Source of the DNA: Monarcha castaneiventris obscurior
Lineage: Eukaryota > Chordata > Aves > Passeriformes > Monarchidae
Length of the DNA: 64,000 nucleotides
Direction of reading: 5' to 3'
Assembly (NCBI GenBank): GCA_026261815.1
Contig: JAMPIT010000437.1
Location: 3,162,001 to 3,226,000 of the forward strand
Shown piece by piece: positions 45,754 to 59,668 of the stretch; the stretch's first letter is position 1, and each line of letters starts with the position of its first letter. The position numbers and the translations under genes are program-made. The notes under the pieces were generated by a model. That model was not told where the DNA came from. It saw only the letters and a program-made list of their open reading frames with translations, and did not search any database.

Positions 45754-48626
45754 CACACACCTGCAGCTTCATCCAAAGAAAAAAGCCAGACACATTCCTA
45801 GTTGCAAATTTTGCAATTTTGCCACTAAATGACTAAATGCCTTTGAACACGGAGCACAGAACAGCACCTTGAAAAGGGATGTGAAACCACCAACCCACAG
45901 ACACTGGGATGTCACAAACATTAAAATAAAAATGGAGTACACAAAAATCTGCTGTAAATCTGAGGGGGAAAAAGACCCACAGAGTTTGATATAATTTTAA
46001 TATTCCTTTTCAAGAATTTGACTTGATGGAATTGAGGTTAAAAAAATGATGGAATTGAAGTCAAACTTCAATTTTCCAGGCTCGATAGGTTGCAATTTCT
46101 CCTGAAGTTTTCAAGACAAGAACTTCAGTTTTTTTAACTAAAAACAATCTCATCTGTCAACTGCACAAAATATTTTTTCAAGATGGTTGACTGGAGAAAC
46201 AAATCAGAATAAAGTGGCTGTCACCAGCAAATCAGCTTTGACAGAGCAGCACATATCACCAATTTTCATGGGAAATACCTGTTAAATTCCCTTCCCTCAG
46301 AAGCTGCTTTCCTCACGGAAAAAAAAGTGGCCAAGGCAAGAGCAGTAATTGATGTATTATCCACGATTATCTTTCATTATTTTCATCCTTGCTTAACATG
46401 CCTCTCCTTGCAGTGGTTCAATCCACACACAAATCACCTCGGCCTTCCCCAGGACACCGATCCTGAGAAAAACAGGATCTTCCAGCAGAATATCAGGGAG
46501 AAAAATCTCAATTTTTAGAGTAGGTAGCTCTGCAAATAAGATGTTTAACAGCCAGATTTCTGCTGTTTTGCACGGTTCCGAGATAAATGTAAAATATATT
46601 TATTGATTCTGCAGTTGGCGAGTCAAAGTCACTGTTCCAACTCAAGAGGCTCGAAATAAAATAGAATAACAAAGAAAAATACAGCAGATATTTATATTTA
46701 CTTACATTTCTGAGAGTCAGCACTACAGACACGGGATACTGCTGATTGACTTTTAATTGCACCTTATTAAAAACGTTCCCACTGGCATCAATACCCCTGA
46801 GAATGAAGTTATTTAACACCCATGGCAGCACAGATCTGCTATGGGCTGGTGACACCACAAAAGTCAACAGAGAAGGACTCCAGCACAGCTGAAAACACAA
46901 TTTTAAAACACAAAAAGAACCTCCCATTTCATCAGTTCAGACTCTATTGGCTTATAGAACACAATTTAATTTTTTTCTTGAAAGAATCTACAAGCTTTTT
47001 TGCTTTTAGCACCTGTAAATCTCACTATACCACTTCGGAAAACTTTAATTAATAGAAAAAAAAGCTTTAATATCTCCTCTATATATTAAAAGCAAATATG
47101 AAGTTTCTGTTCAGAGGTGTCTTATTTTAGATGAAGGAAAAGAAAAGCAGCTCCTCAACTCCCAAACAACACCAAACCCACACTGACAGGCCTGGATGCT
47201 CCATTGGGAAAAAAATGGGAAAGGATTTCATCCTCCTACAGCCCCGTGATTCCCCCAGATGCCAACATCATGTACTCATCTTGCACAAAGAAATCACAAT
47301 AAAAGAAATAAACCAATCAAAGAAAAAAACCTGTTCCTCATTGAAATATTGCTCAGCCCACCAGAACCTGAATTTTTAAGACCCTTCAGTACAGACAGGA
47401 TCTCATTTTGATATTTCAACTTTCTGCTTCTCAATTGCATTTGAGATTCCCATGAGGTGTTTAAGTAAATTTTAAAAACTTAAATTATAAAGTAGAGCTA
47501 AACAAGTCAATATCAGCTGTTTCCATTCACAAATCCAAATCTCTACAGGTATTCAGAACTTGTAGCCTCAGAAGGAACTGAGACACATCCATCTCCGAAA
47601 ATCTGCCCTTTAGATTTGTAGCCCTCAACACATTTCGTATTCTGAAACTATTTAACTTGATAATCTCATATTGTAACTCTCAGCTTCTCCCTGGTACGGA
47701 ATTTTGATTTCAGAAATGCTGGAATCTGACACTGCAGAGCAAAATCAAGAAATCAGAAGCAGCTGATTGGAAAGAGAAAAACCAACATGGTATTTGTGTG
47801 AAATACTAAGGTCAAGGCAACAACTTAAATTTGCATTTCTACCAAACTCTGATAGGGAATTAAAAACCCATCAGATCAATTCCACTGAAGCTGTCTCAAG
47901 TATTCAAAATTATTTGTCTAAGCAATGGAGCCCATTTTTATATTTAGAAAATGCCTCAGTCAAGTCTGTGCCCCGTGGCTTTGTACTATTCAAATTACTG
48001 AGTAATTCAGCCAATGATGCCATCATTCATTTGTCTGCCACAAATCCAGTGCATGCAGAGCCCAAAACACAGCAGTGGCAGGGTTTTTAAGGTGCTGGGG
48101 TGTTTAACATTGCAGGATCTCTTACAGGAATTAGGTACAGAGGATCATTGAGTGGTTCTTCCTTTTGAAGCAAACAATATTCCGTATGTGCAGGTTATTG
48201 CTTGTAGTGTGCCACAAAACAATCAAATATATATAAATTGAAATTTCTTGGTGATTTTTTTCTGGTTTTAAAACTCAGCACTTTTTGGTTTTTTATCTGC
48301 ACCTTGGAATAGTGCTTAGCAAAGCTTCTGGCTGAGCAGGAAACTGAAATAGAATTTTATTCTGTACCCAACAGATTTTACATTCAATTTCCTTTTCTTG
48401 TTCCACCACCAAAGAGTTGCCTGTGCCTGCAGAGGAACAGTTGCTATTTAAACGCTTGTGGAGAGCTCAGTTCCTGGCTTGTTGAGCTGCCTGAGGCCAC
48501 TGGCTAAGATCTAAGGAGTTTTGAATGACTCCATCATTTTTTATGTGCCCAGAATGACCCCTCTGGTCTCCTCCATGATGGGGTTTGTCAGGACTCCATA
48601 ATTCCCAATCATCATTAATTGTTTAC
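45754..48626. other. Single-copy sequence, no gene seen
   Basis: About 2.9 kb, AT-leaning, with no gene or repeat family recognised. The 139-codon minus-strand frame at 46508-46927 and the 107-codon plus-strand frame at 47767-48090 have no recognisable domain. Confidence 0.4.
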
Positions 48627-48800
48627 AATCACAACACCACAGGGTGGTTTAGGTTGGAAGGGACCTTAAAGCTCATCCATTCCCACCCCTGCCATGGACA
48701 GGGACACCTTCCACTATCCCAGGATGCTCCAAACCCCAAAGTCCAGCCTGGCCTTGGACATTCCAGGGATGGGGCAGCCACAGCTGCTCTGGCTAAATCA
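48627..48800 (-). mobile_element. CR1 LINE 3' end fragment
   Basis: On the plus strand: 'gggtggtttaggttggaagg', 'ccctgccatggacagggaca', 'gtccagcctggccttggaca', then 'gggatggggcagccacagct'. This is the reverse of the CR1 3' end, about 174 bp. It is 5'-truncated. Confidence 0.92.
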
Positions 48801-48916
48801 CTCAATGTTTCATCCTGCAGCATCTCCAGAGAGCAGGAGCTGCAGACGAGGTGCAAAGACAGAACCCTCAGCTGGGTTGGGTTTCCTTCACAGGAGCTGC
48901 TGGGGGGCTGTGCCGT
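48801..48916. other. Short single-copy gap
   Basis: Separates the CR1 copy from the 22-bp tandem array. Nothing was recognised. Confidence 0.4.
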
Positions 48917-48982
48917 GGATTTGTGCTGGATAACGCCTGGATTTGTGCTGGATAACGCCTGGATTTGTGCTGGATAACACCA
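48917..48982. repeat. 22-bp minisatellite, three copies
   Basis: Three consecutive 22-bp units begin ggatttgtgctggataac at 48917, 48939 and 48961. The first two are identical, and the third changes only at its right end. It gives a repeated peptide in a chance plus-strand frame, which I do not take as coding. Confidence 0.95.
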
Positions 48983-51727
48983 ATTTTATCATTGCTGAGC
49001 AGTGCTTGCACAGCATCAAGGCCTTTGCTGCACACAGCAAGGAGTACACACCTTTGGAGGATCTAAAAGCATATTTTTCTGATATTGGGGTGTCTGGTGG
49101 TGAGCATCAGTGGGTTTATCACAATCTTTTCCAGAGGTCTTGAAAATGCCAGCAAAAGTTACATTCTTTAATGTCTTCAATGGTTAATTCAGCCCTATTT
49201 CATTGGTTTGCTGACATGGAACTCACCACAGGTTACCAGACCTCAGAAATAGCCAAGGTAAAGGAATGGTTCTGTTCTTGCCATTGTTTAAAAACAAACT
49301 ATAACCAAGCATTTTCTATTTTCATGAGATGTGTTCAACATAGACAGATCCATTATCTTCCTTAAAATGTACTAAACTTTGTTTCTTCCTCCAAAAATTA
49401 AAATCAGGCATCAGCACAAGAGCTTCTGCTTTTTACCCTCGTCACTGAAGTCCCTAATCTCACATAATCAGTCCCAAAAAAGGTCTAGGAACAGGGACAA
49501 ATTCCTAAATTTACTTTTAGTTTTCCTCCAACAGCAATCCAATGATTTGTGTCCCACAGAAATATTCCCTACAGCCATTCCTTACTGGTTTGGAATTCTG
49601 ATCTACAGGAGAACTGTCTGGGGCCGGGTTCAGCACTCAGGTGTAAATTGTGGTTTTTCCTGGGTTGTTCTTCTTGCCCTCTGCTCCTGAGGCTCAGGCA
49701 GATGCTGTGAATAATCCATTCACTAATGACAAAATTCAGGTTCCAGCTCAGTGCAGCCCGGGTGCACTGACTGTGCCCAGCTTGCTTTGAGGTCCAGCAG
49801 TCCTGCAAAACATTCACACTCTCCATCTCTCAGAATAACAAAACCACCAGCAAGCTGAATAGTTTTCATTAAAAGAAACTTGAATAAAAAGGTTTCCTTC
49901 TGAATGGAGGCACTGCTCTCCTATGGGCTTGTTTTTGTGCCTTTTTTTTCTGTTTAAAGAGAATTCACAATGCTCCCATTTTCTATTTCTTCCTGCAAAA
50001 CAGATTCCCTGAAAGTGAGCAACTGAAATAAAAATTAATTAAACGTTGGACTAAAGTGAGATTATCAAGGTTTATAAATTCCTTCCTTTGGGATAGAGGC
50101 TTCTGTCCAAAAATATTTAAAGAAAAAAACCCTATAACTACACAGTTTTTGTATTAAGCTACTTATCAAAAGCTTTTCAGAGAGGAAAATGATAATGTTA
50201 AATGAAACTTGTGGGTATAGTTTATTCATTTTATGGAAAATTGAGAATAAAGAGCAGCAGCTGGGTCATATGGAAGGGACTTTGTGTTGTCTGTGATTCA
50301 CCAAACGGAATGAGCAGGATTATTTGGGGGGAAAAGAGCAAGATCTTGCATGTTGGAGTTGTTCATCTCTATTTTTCTCATTTGTACTCTCAGAAGCATC
50401 ATCCATGCAAAGGCTACAAGACAAAAGCACCAACTGGGATCACCAAGCCTCCAGTGGAGCACAGGCCATGGGATTTCCCTGGACTAATTTTAAAATCCTC
50501 AGAAACTCAATTTGCCTGAATTTATTTTCATGGACTTTGACAAATGCAAGCAGCAATTTGTTGATTGAGAAATACTAATTATTATAAGTAACATAAGGGG
50601 GGAAACTGGTGCAAGGTGCTTTGTTGGTGTTTAAAGATTCCAGTCAAAGCTCAGGTGGGGTTTGGGTACAAATTCCCATAGAATGGCATGGCACACATTA
50701 AATTTTTGTCTCTGTCCGAGGTGTGATAGAGCAGAAGAGCCCTGAAAATGCAGTCTGACCTTGAAGATTTCAAACCACAAGAAATGGCAGCAAGATTTTA
50801 TTTTAAGTACCACCAAACCCGATGGATAAGAGCCTTGCCATGTACTAAAAGTTCATCCTGCTGCCACGTATCAAACCCGAGTGTCAGGATCCACCAAGGA
50901 GGCAGTGCAGTTGGAATTACCGAGTGAAAGTGTTCTCAGACTCACTGAAAGTATCCTCAGACACTCCAGCTCCTCAACTGCTGCGAGACTCAGGCTCTTG
51001 CTATTTCATCTGTGCACTTTGAAAGTCAGAACTCGGCTTAAAAAGGCACCAGGATGTGAGAACCTGCAACCCATTGGCAATCAAATGCCTGGAAGTGTAG
51101 CAGTCAGCACAGTGCAAGGCAGAAATTGGGCTGGAGCAGGAGTCAAGGCGAGTGCCACGAATTCCTGAGCTGAGAAAAGTTCCTGTCACTGTAATTGAAA
51201 GCAACGTGGCTCATGGAATAAACCAGGAAAACCAGGGACTGAGTGTTGGGAGGCAGGCGACAGGGAGAAGGCAGACTTGTAAAATTCAGTCTGAACAGGA
51301 GCACTGCACCTCCTCATCTCCCACTAACTCCTGATCCTTCTCCAAAGCCATGACAAAGGTCCACTGAGCAGATATGACACAAAAATCAACAACAGAATTT
51401 AACTCCATGTCTTGTACTGAGCCCAGGGTGAATAAAAGCTCCATGATTTCCTTCCACATCAATGGCAAGGCTCTGGCTGAATTCTGTGGGAGCAAAACCA
51501 ACCCTGGAGAGAATCCAAAGCTCTGTGGCCCCTTTATTTTATCACCTGCCCTACACCTGCTGGGAGTGAGCAGCAGCCAGTGCCCGCCTGGGGATTAGTT
51601 TGCCAAATCTATTTCATAGATTTGATAAATCACAAAGATAACAGTCCCTGCTGTCAGATCCACACAGTCAACAGCTGAGATGGAAAAACTGGTCCCTGCA
51701 TTGGTGCCTGAACACCTGGAGAGGCTG
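48983..51727. other. Single-copy sequence, no gene seen
   Basis: About 2.7 kb with no recognisable gene or repeat family. Confidence 0.4.
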
Positions 51728-51789
51728 CCAGCCCATTTCCCTGCCAGCCCATTTCCCTGCCAGCCCATTTCCCTGCCAGCCCATTTCCC
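51728..51789. repeat. 16-bp minisatellite, about four copies
   Basis: The unit ccagcccatttccctg occurs three times perfectly and a fourth time nearly so. The repeated peptide in frames crossing it (a WQGN-type repeat on the minus strand) results from the array. Confidence 0.95.
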
Positions 51790-54700
51790 AGCACCATACA
51801 TGATCCTGTTGGTTTTCCAGGCTCCACTGAAATATTCTCCACACTGAACCACTGGTGAAAGCCAAGGGCCAAAAAGTGATCTGCTTTATTTCCTGGGGAG
51901 AAAAAACGTGCCGGGTCTGAAAAGCACGAAACAGCCCCAGGACTTAAGTGCTCAACCAGTGCACCCTGCCCAAAGTTCCTCTCTTTCAGAGCTCCCTCAG
52001 TGCTTGGCACTGCAGAGAATTCTCTCAAGATGGGCACGTCCCTGTCGTGCCACATTAAACAATTTGCATCTGGGTGAGGCTAAGCCAGTCCTCTCCTTCC
52101 TTCCTCTTCCCAATTCTTTGTCTCATCTCCATATTCCAGCCCGTGTCTGGTTCAGATCTCCTTGTCCAGCTCTGCCCCTTACACCCAGCTCCAATTCCCA
52201 TCTCATGCCTTGATCCACTCCCATCTCCCTTTACCAAAATTTTGATACAACTACCCAAAAAATGGGTTTTAGTTTTACTAAATTTGATTTGCTATGACCA
52301 TATTGATTAATTCTGTTCTTCATCCCATTCTGAAAACAACACAAACAGTCCCTGCTTATATTCCCCCAGATTTTATCCTGGAGACCACTCCTTTATCATA
52401 AACTTATTAAAAAAGGAAACATCAGAAACAAACAATTTGAGGCAACACTTTTTAACTTAGATTGAAAGAAACCATACATCCACAGATATAAATATTTCCT
52501 GTTTATTGAGTAGGAAATTCTTCAATGGCTTTTTTTTTCTTTCTTTGCATTTTGACTTAAGTGAAACCCAGATACCTATGCTATATTTATATACATATAT
52601 ATATATAATCTTACTTTTTAAAAATATGACACAGAATATACATTGCTAACTACTTAAATCTGTGATCTCCCAGCCCCTGCAAAGCTGCTTCACCCTCATT
52701 ATTCCAGGCTGAGGTCTCCAGGCCCTATTCCTCCCCCTAATTCCATCAGAATTTAGCTTGGCTCTCCAAATGTAGAACCCAATTGTTCCGTGTCTCCTTT
52801 CTGAGTAAGGCAGATCAAATGAAGGCAATCTGAGTTGGAAGACTGTCACACCAAGTGAAATCTGAATAATCTGGCAACATCTAAAAATGAGCTGGCAGCT
52901 CATTGAAAAGCCTCAGAATATCTCACATTATGTAACTGGAACAGACTTTCAAATCCGAGTTCCACGCCAACCTCTGACCTCAGAGTGCATTTTAAGGGCT
53001 CCGAAGCTGCATTTTGCACTGATCCTTTGCTTCTCAATCTCGTCCCACACTCTGCTCCCCCTACTCAAGTCAATAACATTTTGCTTTTTATCATCTCTGA
53101 CCTCCTTTGCCAGAAAAGCCTTTTTTATCTTTATGTTAAGACATGGCCAGTAATCTCTCTTGCTGCCATGTAACTTTCATGTGGATTGAGCTGGATTCAC
53201 TCCTGAAGAAAAAAAAAAAAACAATTTAAGGAATAAGAGCCAAGATTCAGAGGGAGAAAAAAAGCTTACAAACCTTTTTATATTTGAACAGGCACAGATG
53301 TCTGTCTTTCTTGGGTAGGTACAGGAATGATTAGAATTGATCAAGAACTTCACAGTAAAGTTTTAAGAAACCCGAAATTTAAAACAAAACATTCAGAAAC
53401 TTGTTTGTTAAAAATACCATAATCCAAAGCTATTTCCCCCCTTTCACACATTACCTGATATTAAGGATTTTCTTTCTTAATCTGCTTGTAGTGGCGCATG
53501 GAGGGGTCTCAGCACATCCACCTGTAAATACAGAGGGGTTTGTGAAAAAGCTGAAGTACCTATTTTGAGCATGGTCACTTAGCAGATCACAGAGCTGCAC
53601 AAAAGGACATACAGCCGGTTAAAAAGGAACAAAAGCATCCCATTCTCAAGTAAAACCATTACTCTGGTACACCCTGTGACCACTAAGAAAATTCTCCTAC
53701 CGTGTGAAATGTCTCTGGTGCAGTTAAGAGTTCAGTGCCTCTCACCCAGTCTGCCCTGAAAGGAAACCCAGAAGATTCTGCAACAACCTTTTACATATTT
53801 GAGGGTCACTGAGGTGTGTTCCCTCTGTGTTCTCTTTGTAGAATCATTAGATTTGTGCAATATGCAGTAAGATGTTCTGTCAGCTCAGAGTAAGATGCAC
53901 AGCCCTTCTCATATTTTCCCAAAAAAATTTTGTTTTATATACAGGCTGAATCTCTCTGATGTTAAGCAGATGGATCCTCTTTGTCCTTCCTGTGGTTCTT
54001 GCCTTTAGGCCCTGCCCATGCCATCAGTACAGAAGGAAGCTGCATCCACCCCCACCCTGTGGTGAGATCCAATCCAAAGCCATTCCATTAATTTCATTAA
54101 GTTCTGGCTTATGACTCAGCCAGGCCCTACCAGCAATTTCAGAAAACACATCACACGATATCATTTTTACTCCCTGAAGTACATCACTATTTTAATCTGG
54201 AGTTGTAATTGACTCCACTTTTAAAGGAGGTGATAAAACGCTCAGGGAGTTGTTGTGCTACCTCCAGATAAGCAACCCTGGCAATATATAAGGGAGATAG
54301 CCAGGCCAGTGGCTGGGGGAATGATTACAAACACATTAGAATGATCTTTTCCCACATTGATCTGTAATTTTATTTTATGCTATCTATTCATCTCTGAACT
54401 GTGTGTTTGGAATCATCTCTGAGGGGCTCCTCGTGCCCCTGGCGATTGCTGTTCCCACTTCCTGCAGAGTCCCAGCCACCAGGGCAGCCTGGAATACGTC
54501 TGGAAATGGAAACATGATGGGCAGAGCCTGACCCTGAAGCAGACAGGGCTGTAACGAGGAGGGTTATCAGGGCTGAGATTGTTTTCTGCCAGGTGAGATA
54601 AGGCAGCACAGCCCCTGTCCTTTCTCAGCAAACACGTTCATGTTTGGTGACAGCAAAGATTAAAATCCTTTCAAGATAGAGACTCCTTCCAGGCCTTGAA

Positions 54701-57700
54701 GATGCAGTGAAGGTCAAAAGCACCAAGGACTCAGTCAGCCCCTGCCACTGCCATTGGAATTCAGAGGAGCCCCCACAGCCACCTGAAACCAGAGAGTTTT
54801 TGGAACAACAGGAAAAGGCACTTGGGGTGGGACATGAGAGAGAAACAGAGAAATGAAGCAAATGTTCCCTAATCCTGCCTAATCCATAATTGTGTCAGCT
54901 CCTGGAACGGGATGGCTCTGCTTGCTTCAGCACCTGCTCGACTAGAAACCTGCCCTTTGCATCACAGCCGTGCAGCAGAACTTAACCTTTCTGTTCATCT
55001 ATTCCACGGATCATTTGGAAAGCACTCAAAAATTAGCCATCATTTCAGGGGCTAGGAGAGAACTCACCTCCTTCATCATTTGTCTTCTGTGAGGCAAAGA
55101 TTAATTCCTTCAGGGAGAAAAACAACATGCCCCAGGAAGGTGTGATCCAACTGCAGGAATATTTCTTCCTGAATGCCACCAATACCCAGAATCTCTGTTT
55201 ATATCCATTAAATCACTTCCATGGCTGTGCAGGCTTCAGCTCCTCCCTGGGGAGTTTAGGCTGAGGATGTACAGCTAAATGAAAAGTATTCCTGTTTATA
55301 CTTCCATGCTTTTATGGTCATCAACTCACCTCAGTATCTGAGGGTTTCACCAAAGGCTCTGTTCTCTTGCCTCTCACTCAATGGATGAGTCGAGTTTTAT
55401 CTACAGGGAACTCAATCACAAAAAGAAAAAGTAGCAGGTTTTTTCTCTTTGATTTCTCTGCAAAGCCACAGTCTCTGTCTAAGGCCCCACAGCCTGGCAA
55501 ATCAGTTTTGGCAAATCACAGAAGCACAGAATTCTCTTGCATAAATAGTAAATAACACAGATATTGCTACAATCATGGAAAACATCACTTGGACGTCTTA
55601 TCACACCACACATCAAAGTTATCAATTACGGGCCAGAGATTTTGAGCAAATGAGCCTTAATTAACACTGCTGCCTCAGAATTTCCTTATTCCTGAACATT
55701 CCCAGCTGCTATGGGAAATTAATTAAGGCTTAAATCTTGTGATTCTTTCTTTAGCACTTGTTGCATGGCAACATTCATTTTTATGTATGAGCTTCTCCCT
55801 CCAAATGACTTTATAATAGTCTCACCCAAAAGATGAGCTGTTAAACTCTTAAAACAGATATTTACACATCTTGGGTTAGTTTTGTTGGGTTTTTCACTCG
55901 TAGGACATGAATTATTCACTGATAAGAGGGGCTGTAATGTTCTGGTTGGTTGTAGGCATCAGTAAAATCAGTCAGAGGATCTAACTGGTTTCTTTTTAAC
56001 AATCAGTTCCCCAAGCATGGAAAGATTATTTGTTATTTCTAAAGGATATTTGTTACTTCAAAATTTAAGTTTTGATCAAGAGGCAGTTTCCAGAAAGAAA
56101 TTGCAGAGGTGAATTATCCCATAGATGTGGCTTCTCCTTCCACTGAATTGTAATCAACATTTTTACTGATTTCAGTCAATATTTCCCAATTCATAATGAA
56201 ATAAACCCCAGAAAAAAACCAACATCTCCAGAACTAAATTGTGTCTCACTTTGAATGAGCTGCAAGTGACTCAGTTCATATTCCACTATAAACAGCTGCT
56301 AAGAAAAACAATCAGCACCTTATTCTGCCTCATTAATTCATAATCCATGAGGATTAGGATTTCTGATTAAAACAAAAGAAATTCTGAGAGTCAAAAAAAA
56401 AAAGTAAAAAATTATTGCATTTCATAAGATATAAATTGAAATGGAATGGGAAGAATTATTGAAAATACACAACGTTCAGATGAAAAGAAACTCTCCTAGC
56501 AGAGCACGTACAAGCTTGGGGTTTTAACTGTGGCTCTGCAACAAAAATGCCAAGGAATAACATCAAGTTGACAGCACAGATTCCTTAAAGTTTTGTTCTC
56601 TTGTCACAACCCCCTGTGAAATATCAGTATTTTCTGACCTGAGATGGCTGTGGGCATATTTTAATGCCATCTATTGCCAAAAAAATCACAGCACCATTTA
56701 AGAACATGGGTTTAATGTCTACAAGGATAATTACTAAAGTTAGGATTAAATATCTGAACAGCTAAAATTAGGAATTAAAAAAAATTATCAATTTTTAAAT
56801 AAAAACAATACCTTTATTAAAAGCACTCTACCCAAAATCTATGACCCAACTTTATAAATAAACTTAAAACATGATACTGAACTGATCTTATGTCTTGAAA
56901 CTCCCTAATTCACACATGATCATGGATTAGCTCTTCGATTTTCCATTCTTTATTTTCTCATCCACTGGAATTTATTAAGAGGCACAGAATCTTCTCCATG
57001 TGCTTTAAAGGCTTTAAGATCTCCTATCCTTAGACTTTGAAGCTGTACCAAAGCTTCTCTAAGAAAAGGCCTAAATATATTTCAGCCTTCACCAGAACTC
57101 TGTATTCCTCTGTCTGGGAACCTCCGACCACCAACACCAGAGATGTGATTTGAGATGTAAAAAATTTAACATTTCAAGGTAAAACGGATTCCATAAAGAA
57201 ATAATGGATGATGGAGATCACAGGATCTTCACATCTGATTTTTGACAGCATTTTGGGTGCTTCCAGACTCTCCTGATGGAAGGGGGAATCCTCCAGCAGC
57301 TGCATCCATGGCTTCCTCACTGATAAGCACCTACTGGAAAAAATCTCAGAGGAGATGAAGCCAATCTCTCATGAAGGCTCAAGGAAACCCCCCATTTTCT
57401 CAAAGAGAAGTGCTGAATTAACAATCTTATTCTATTATCCTCCCATTACCCAGGGCTTTTTTTAAAGTATTTTAATTTTTTTGCCTCTGTCCAAACAACA
57501 GGAGTTTTTACCTTGCCTAATCATTATTTCCTTAATATTTGAATGAACAGAAACTGTTTGCACAGACAAAACTGCTGGATCCAGAGAGAGGAACAACCAG
57601 GTTTTTCTGCCTCCTAAAGACATTTTTATTCAAAAAGATAAACCCCACTTCAAACTGCCACTGCAGCTCTGCAATCTGTCAGTACATGCGAGGACCAACA

Positions 57701-58840
57701 AACCTGTTCCCAAAAGGAGCTGGGCTCAAAGTGGAAATCTCACACCTCAGTGGCTATTTTTAATTTAACTCTTTCATAAGATTTCAAATCAAACCCCAGT
57801 TCAGTGAGGAGATTTGGAGACGTTCAGGCAAAAGTTGTTCTAATTTTGGACAATTCCAAATTCTCATTAGTTTTTCACAGGATTTCAGTATTATGGAACT
57901 GTCACCAGCCCTGTGAGGAAACATTCACATACAAACCACATTCATTTAACACAACCTCTCTTTGTCTCACTGAGGCTTTGAAGGCCCCCGAGTCTGCTCC
58001 CTGCCAGTCCCCTGGCACTGAATTTGTCCTATTAGCCAGCAAATCCAGCTACACTCATGCAAACAAGTTTTCCTTCTGCTGTCCCTGCTAGTCTCAAGTA
58101 ATATATTCAGCATAAAGCAGAATGAATTATGTGCAGAGAATAAACAACAGCAAACTCCAACGTATCCATATTCAAGCATTCAAATCAAGTCCGAAAGAAA
58201 GCTCCTGCTGGGAATTTTATTTTTTTTTTTTTTTCTCATTTGAACCGACTCACCCACTTCAGGAACATCTCCCCAGTTTCCAAAGGGACGTGGAAACAAG
58301 TCCTGAAGAGCTGAACTTGGGCTGCTCTCAGTGCAGGGAGTGTTGTTCTCATCCATCATTGATGGGCACATGCTGAGGGCAGCTGTGAGTGCCACCCTGG
58401 CAATTTGCTCGGGACAATGGAGGGCCAATCCTGGGATGCCTCCCCCTTAGGATGATCAGGGCTATCTGTTCTGCATGAAACTTATGGGGCAGAGGGCTTG
58501 AAGCCCCAGAAAGGTGAGGAATTTTTGTTACCTGTAGCCACACCTCGTGCAGGGCAGCCTCGTGCCGCTGAAATCCGTGGGACAGCTTGGCACATGCCAA
58601 GGCAATTATTTATGTTAGTACAGGCACTGCCAGGAAGGCATTAATCTGGAGATGATTAGAACCTGCTGTTTTCTTTGTGAATAATTTCTCTATTGACTGG
58701 AGGAGTCATTTATTGATAATTTACAAATGGAGAACACGGCGCAGCTCTGCCGGCTGCTGGCAGCCGCTCCCCGAGCTGTCCCCAGGAATGTGCTCCAGCC
58801 ACGTCTCTCTGTCATTCCTCACTCTCCAGAGCCAAGAGGG
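51790..58840. other. Longest repeat-poor stretch, no gene confirmed
   Basis: About 7 kb without any interspersed repeat I recognise. It contains a TA-rich run (52581-52609), A runs (53208-53222, 56393-56403), a T run (58219-58237) and otherwise ordinary sequence. A possible 67-bp splice-bounded segment at 53455-53521 on the minus strand is discussed as a weak finding and not called as an exon. Being repeat-poor, this is the part of the window most worth testing for conserved noncoding sequence. Confidence 0.4.
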
Positions 58841-58919
58841 AGCTGTCCATATCCATGGTGGGGGTGTGGAATGAGAGGAGATTTGAGGTCCCTTCACACC
58901 CAAACCATTCCATGACTCT
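58841..58919 (+). mobile_element. CR1 LINE 3' tip
   Basis: A sense CR1 tail of about 80 bp: a decayed 'gctgtccatatccatggtgg' block, then 'tttgaggtcccttcacaccc' and 'aaaccattccatgactct'. Confidence 0.85.
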
Positions 58920-59668
58920 AAACCACACCCTGGGGCTGGAGGCTCTTGGTGCTGCACCCGAGATCTCCACGTACCCAAATCTTACAATCCAACTTCGATA
59001 AAAACGTTCAAAGAAACAGAAAAGAGATACAAAACCCACAGCAAAGTGGGAGAATTCCTTTGCTGTACTCAGAAAATGCCTGTGTTGATTTATCTTCCTT
59101 TTTATCTTCATTTCACATGTTTACGTGGCACAAAGAGCTCCTGGAAGAGGTACAAAAATTAGAAGAGAACCTCCTACCTCAATCAAAGAAATATATCCCA
59201 TGACAAAGGAAAAAAAGATGAAAGATATTTCTACTAGCAATAAAAGAACACCAGTGATAAGATTTATTTTTTTTTTAACTCTGAAGGACAAAACAGAAAT
59301 CATAAAAAAGACAAAAATAAACAGAATTAATAGGAACTCAAAGCAAGGACAAGCTGCAGGTCCCTGATGGTGTAACAAATTACAAAGCAGGTAGAAACTA
59401 ATGTCAAGAACTATTTATTCATCTCTATAATGGGAACAACTTCAGGCAAGGACAATAATCACAAAGCAGGAGAGTATTCATTAATTAAATAGAAACAAAT
59501 CAGAATTGCTGAGGCACAGCTTGCCAAGGATCCGTTTGGCAGGCAGAGATAGGCAGTGCTCCTCTTCGTGCTCCGAACCTTTTGCATGACAAGAGGTTGA
59601 AGGAAGTTTACCAAGGCTCCTTCCTGCACAGGTAGCTGCTTTGCAAACACATTAAAAGTGAAAATCTT
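58920..59668. other. Single-copy sequence, nothing recognised
   Basis: Holds an A-rich area with a T run near 59265. No gene or repeat family was recognised. Confidence 0.4.

Noticed and set aside
48917..51789. CRISPR-like arrays suggested by the 22-bp and 16-bp repeats
   Set aside because: Repeats are directly adjacent without spacers, and the sequence is from a vertebrate nuclear genome. They are minisatellites.
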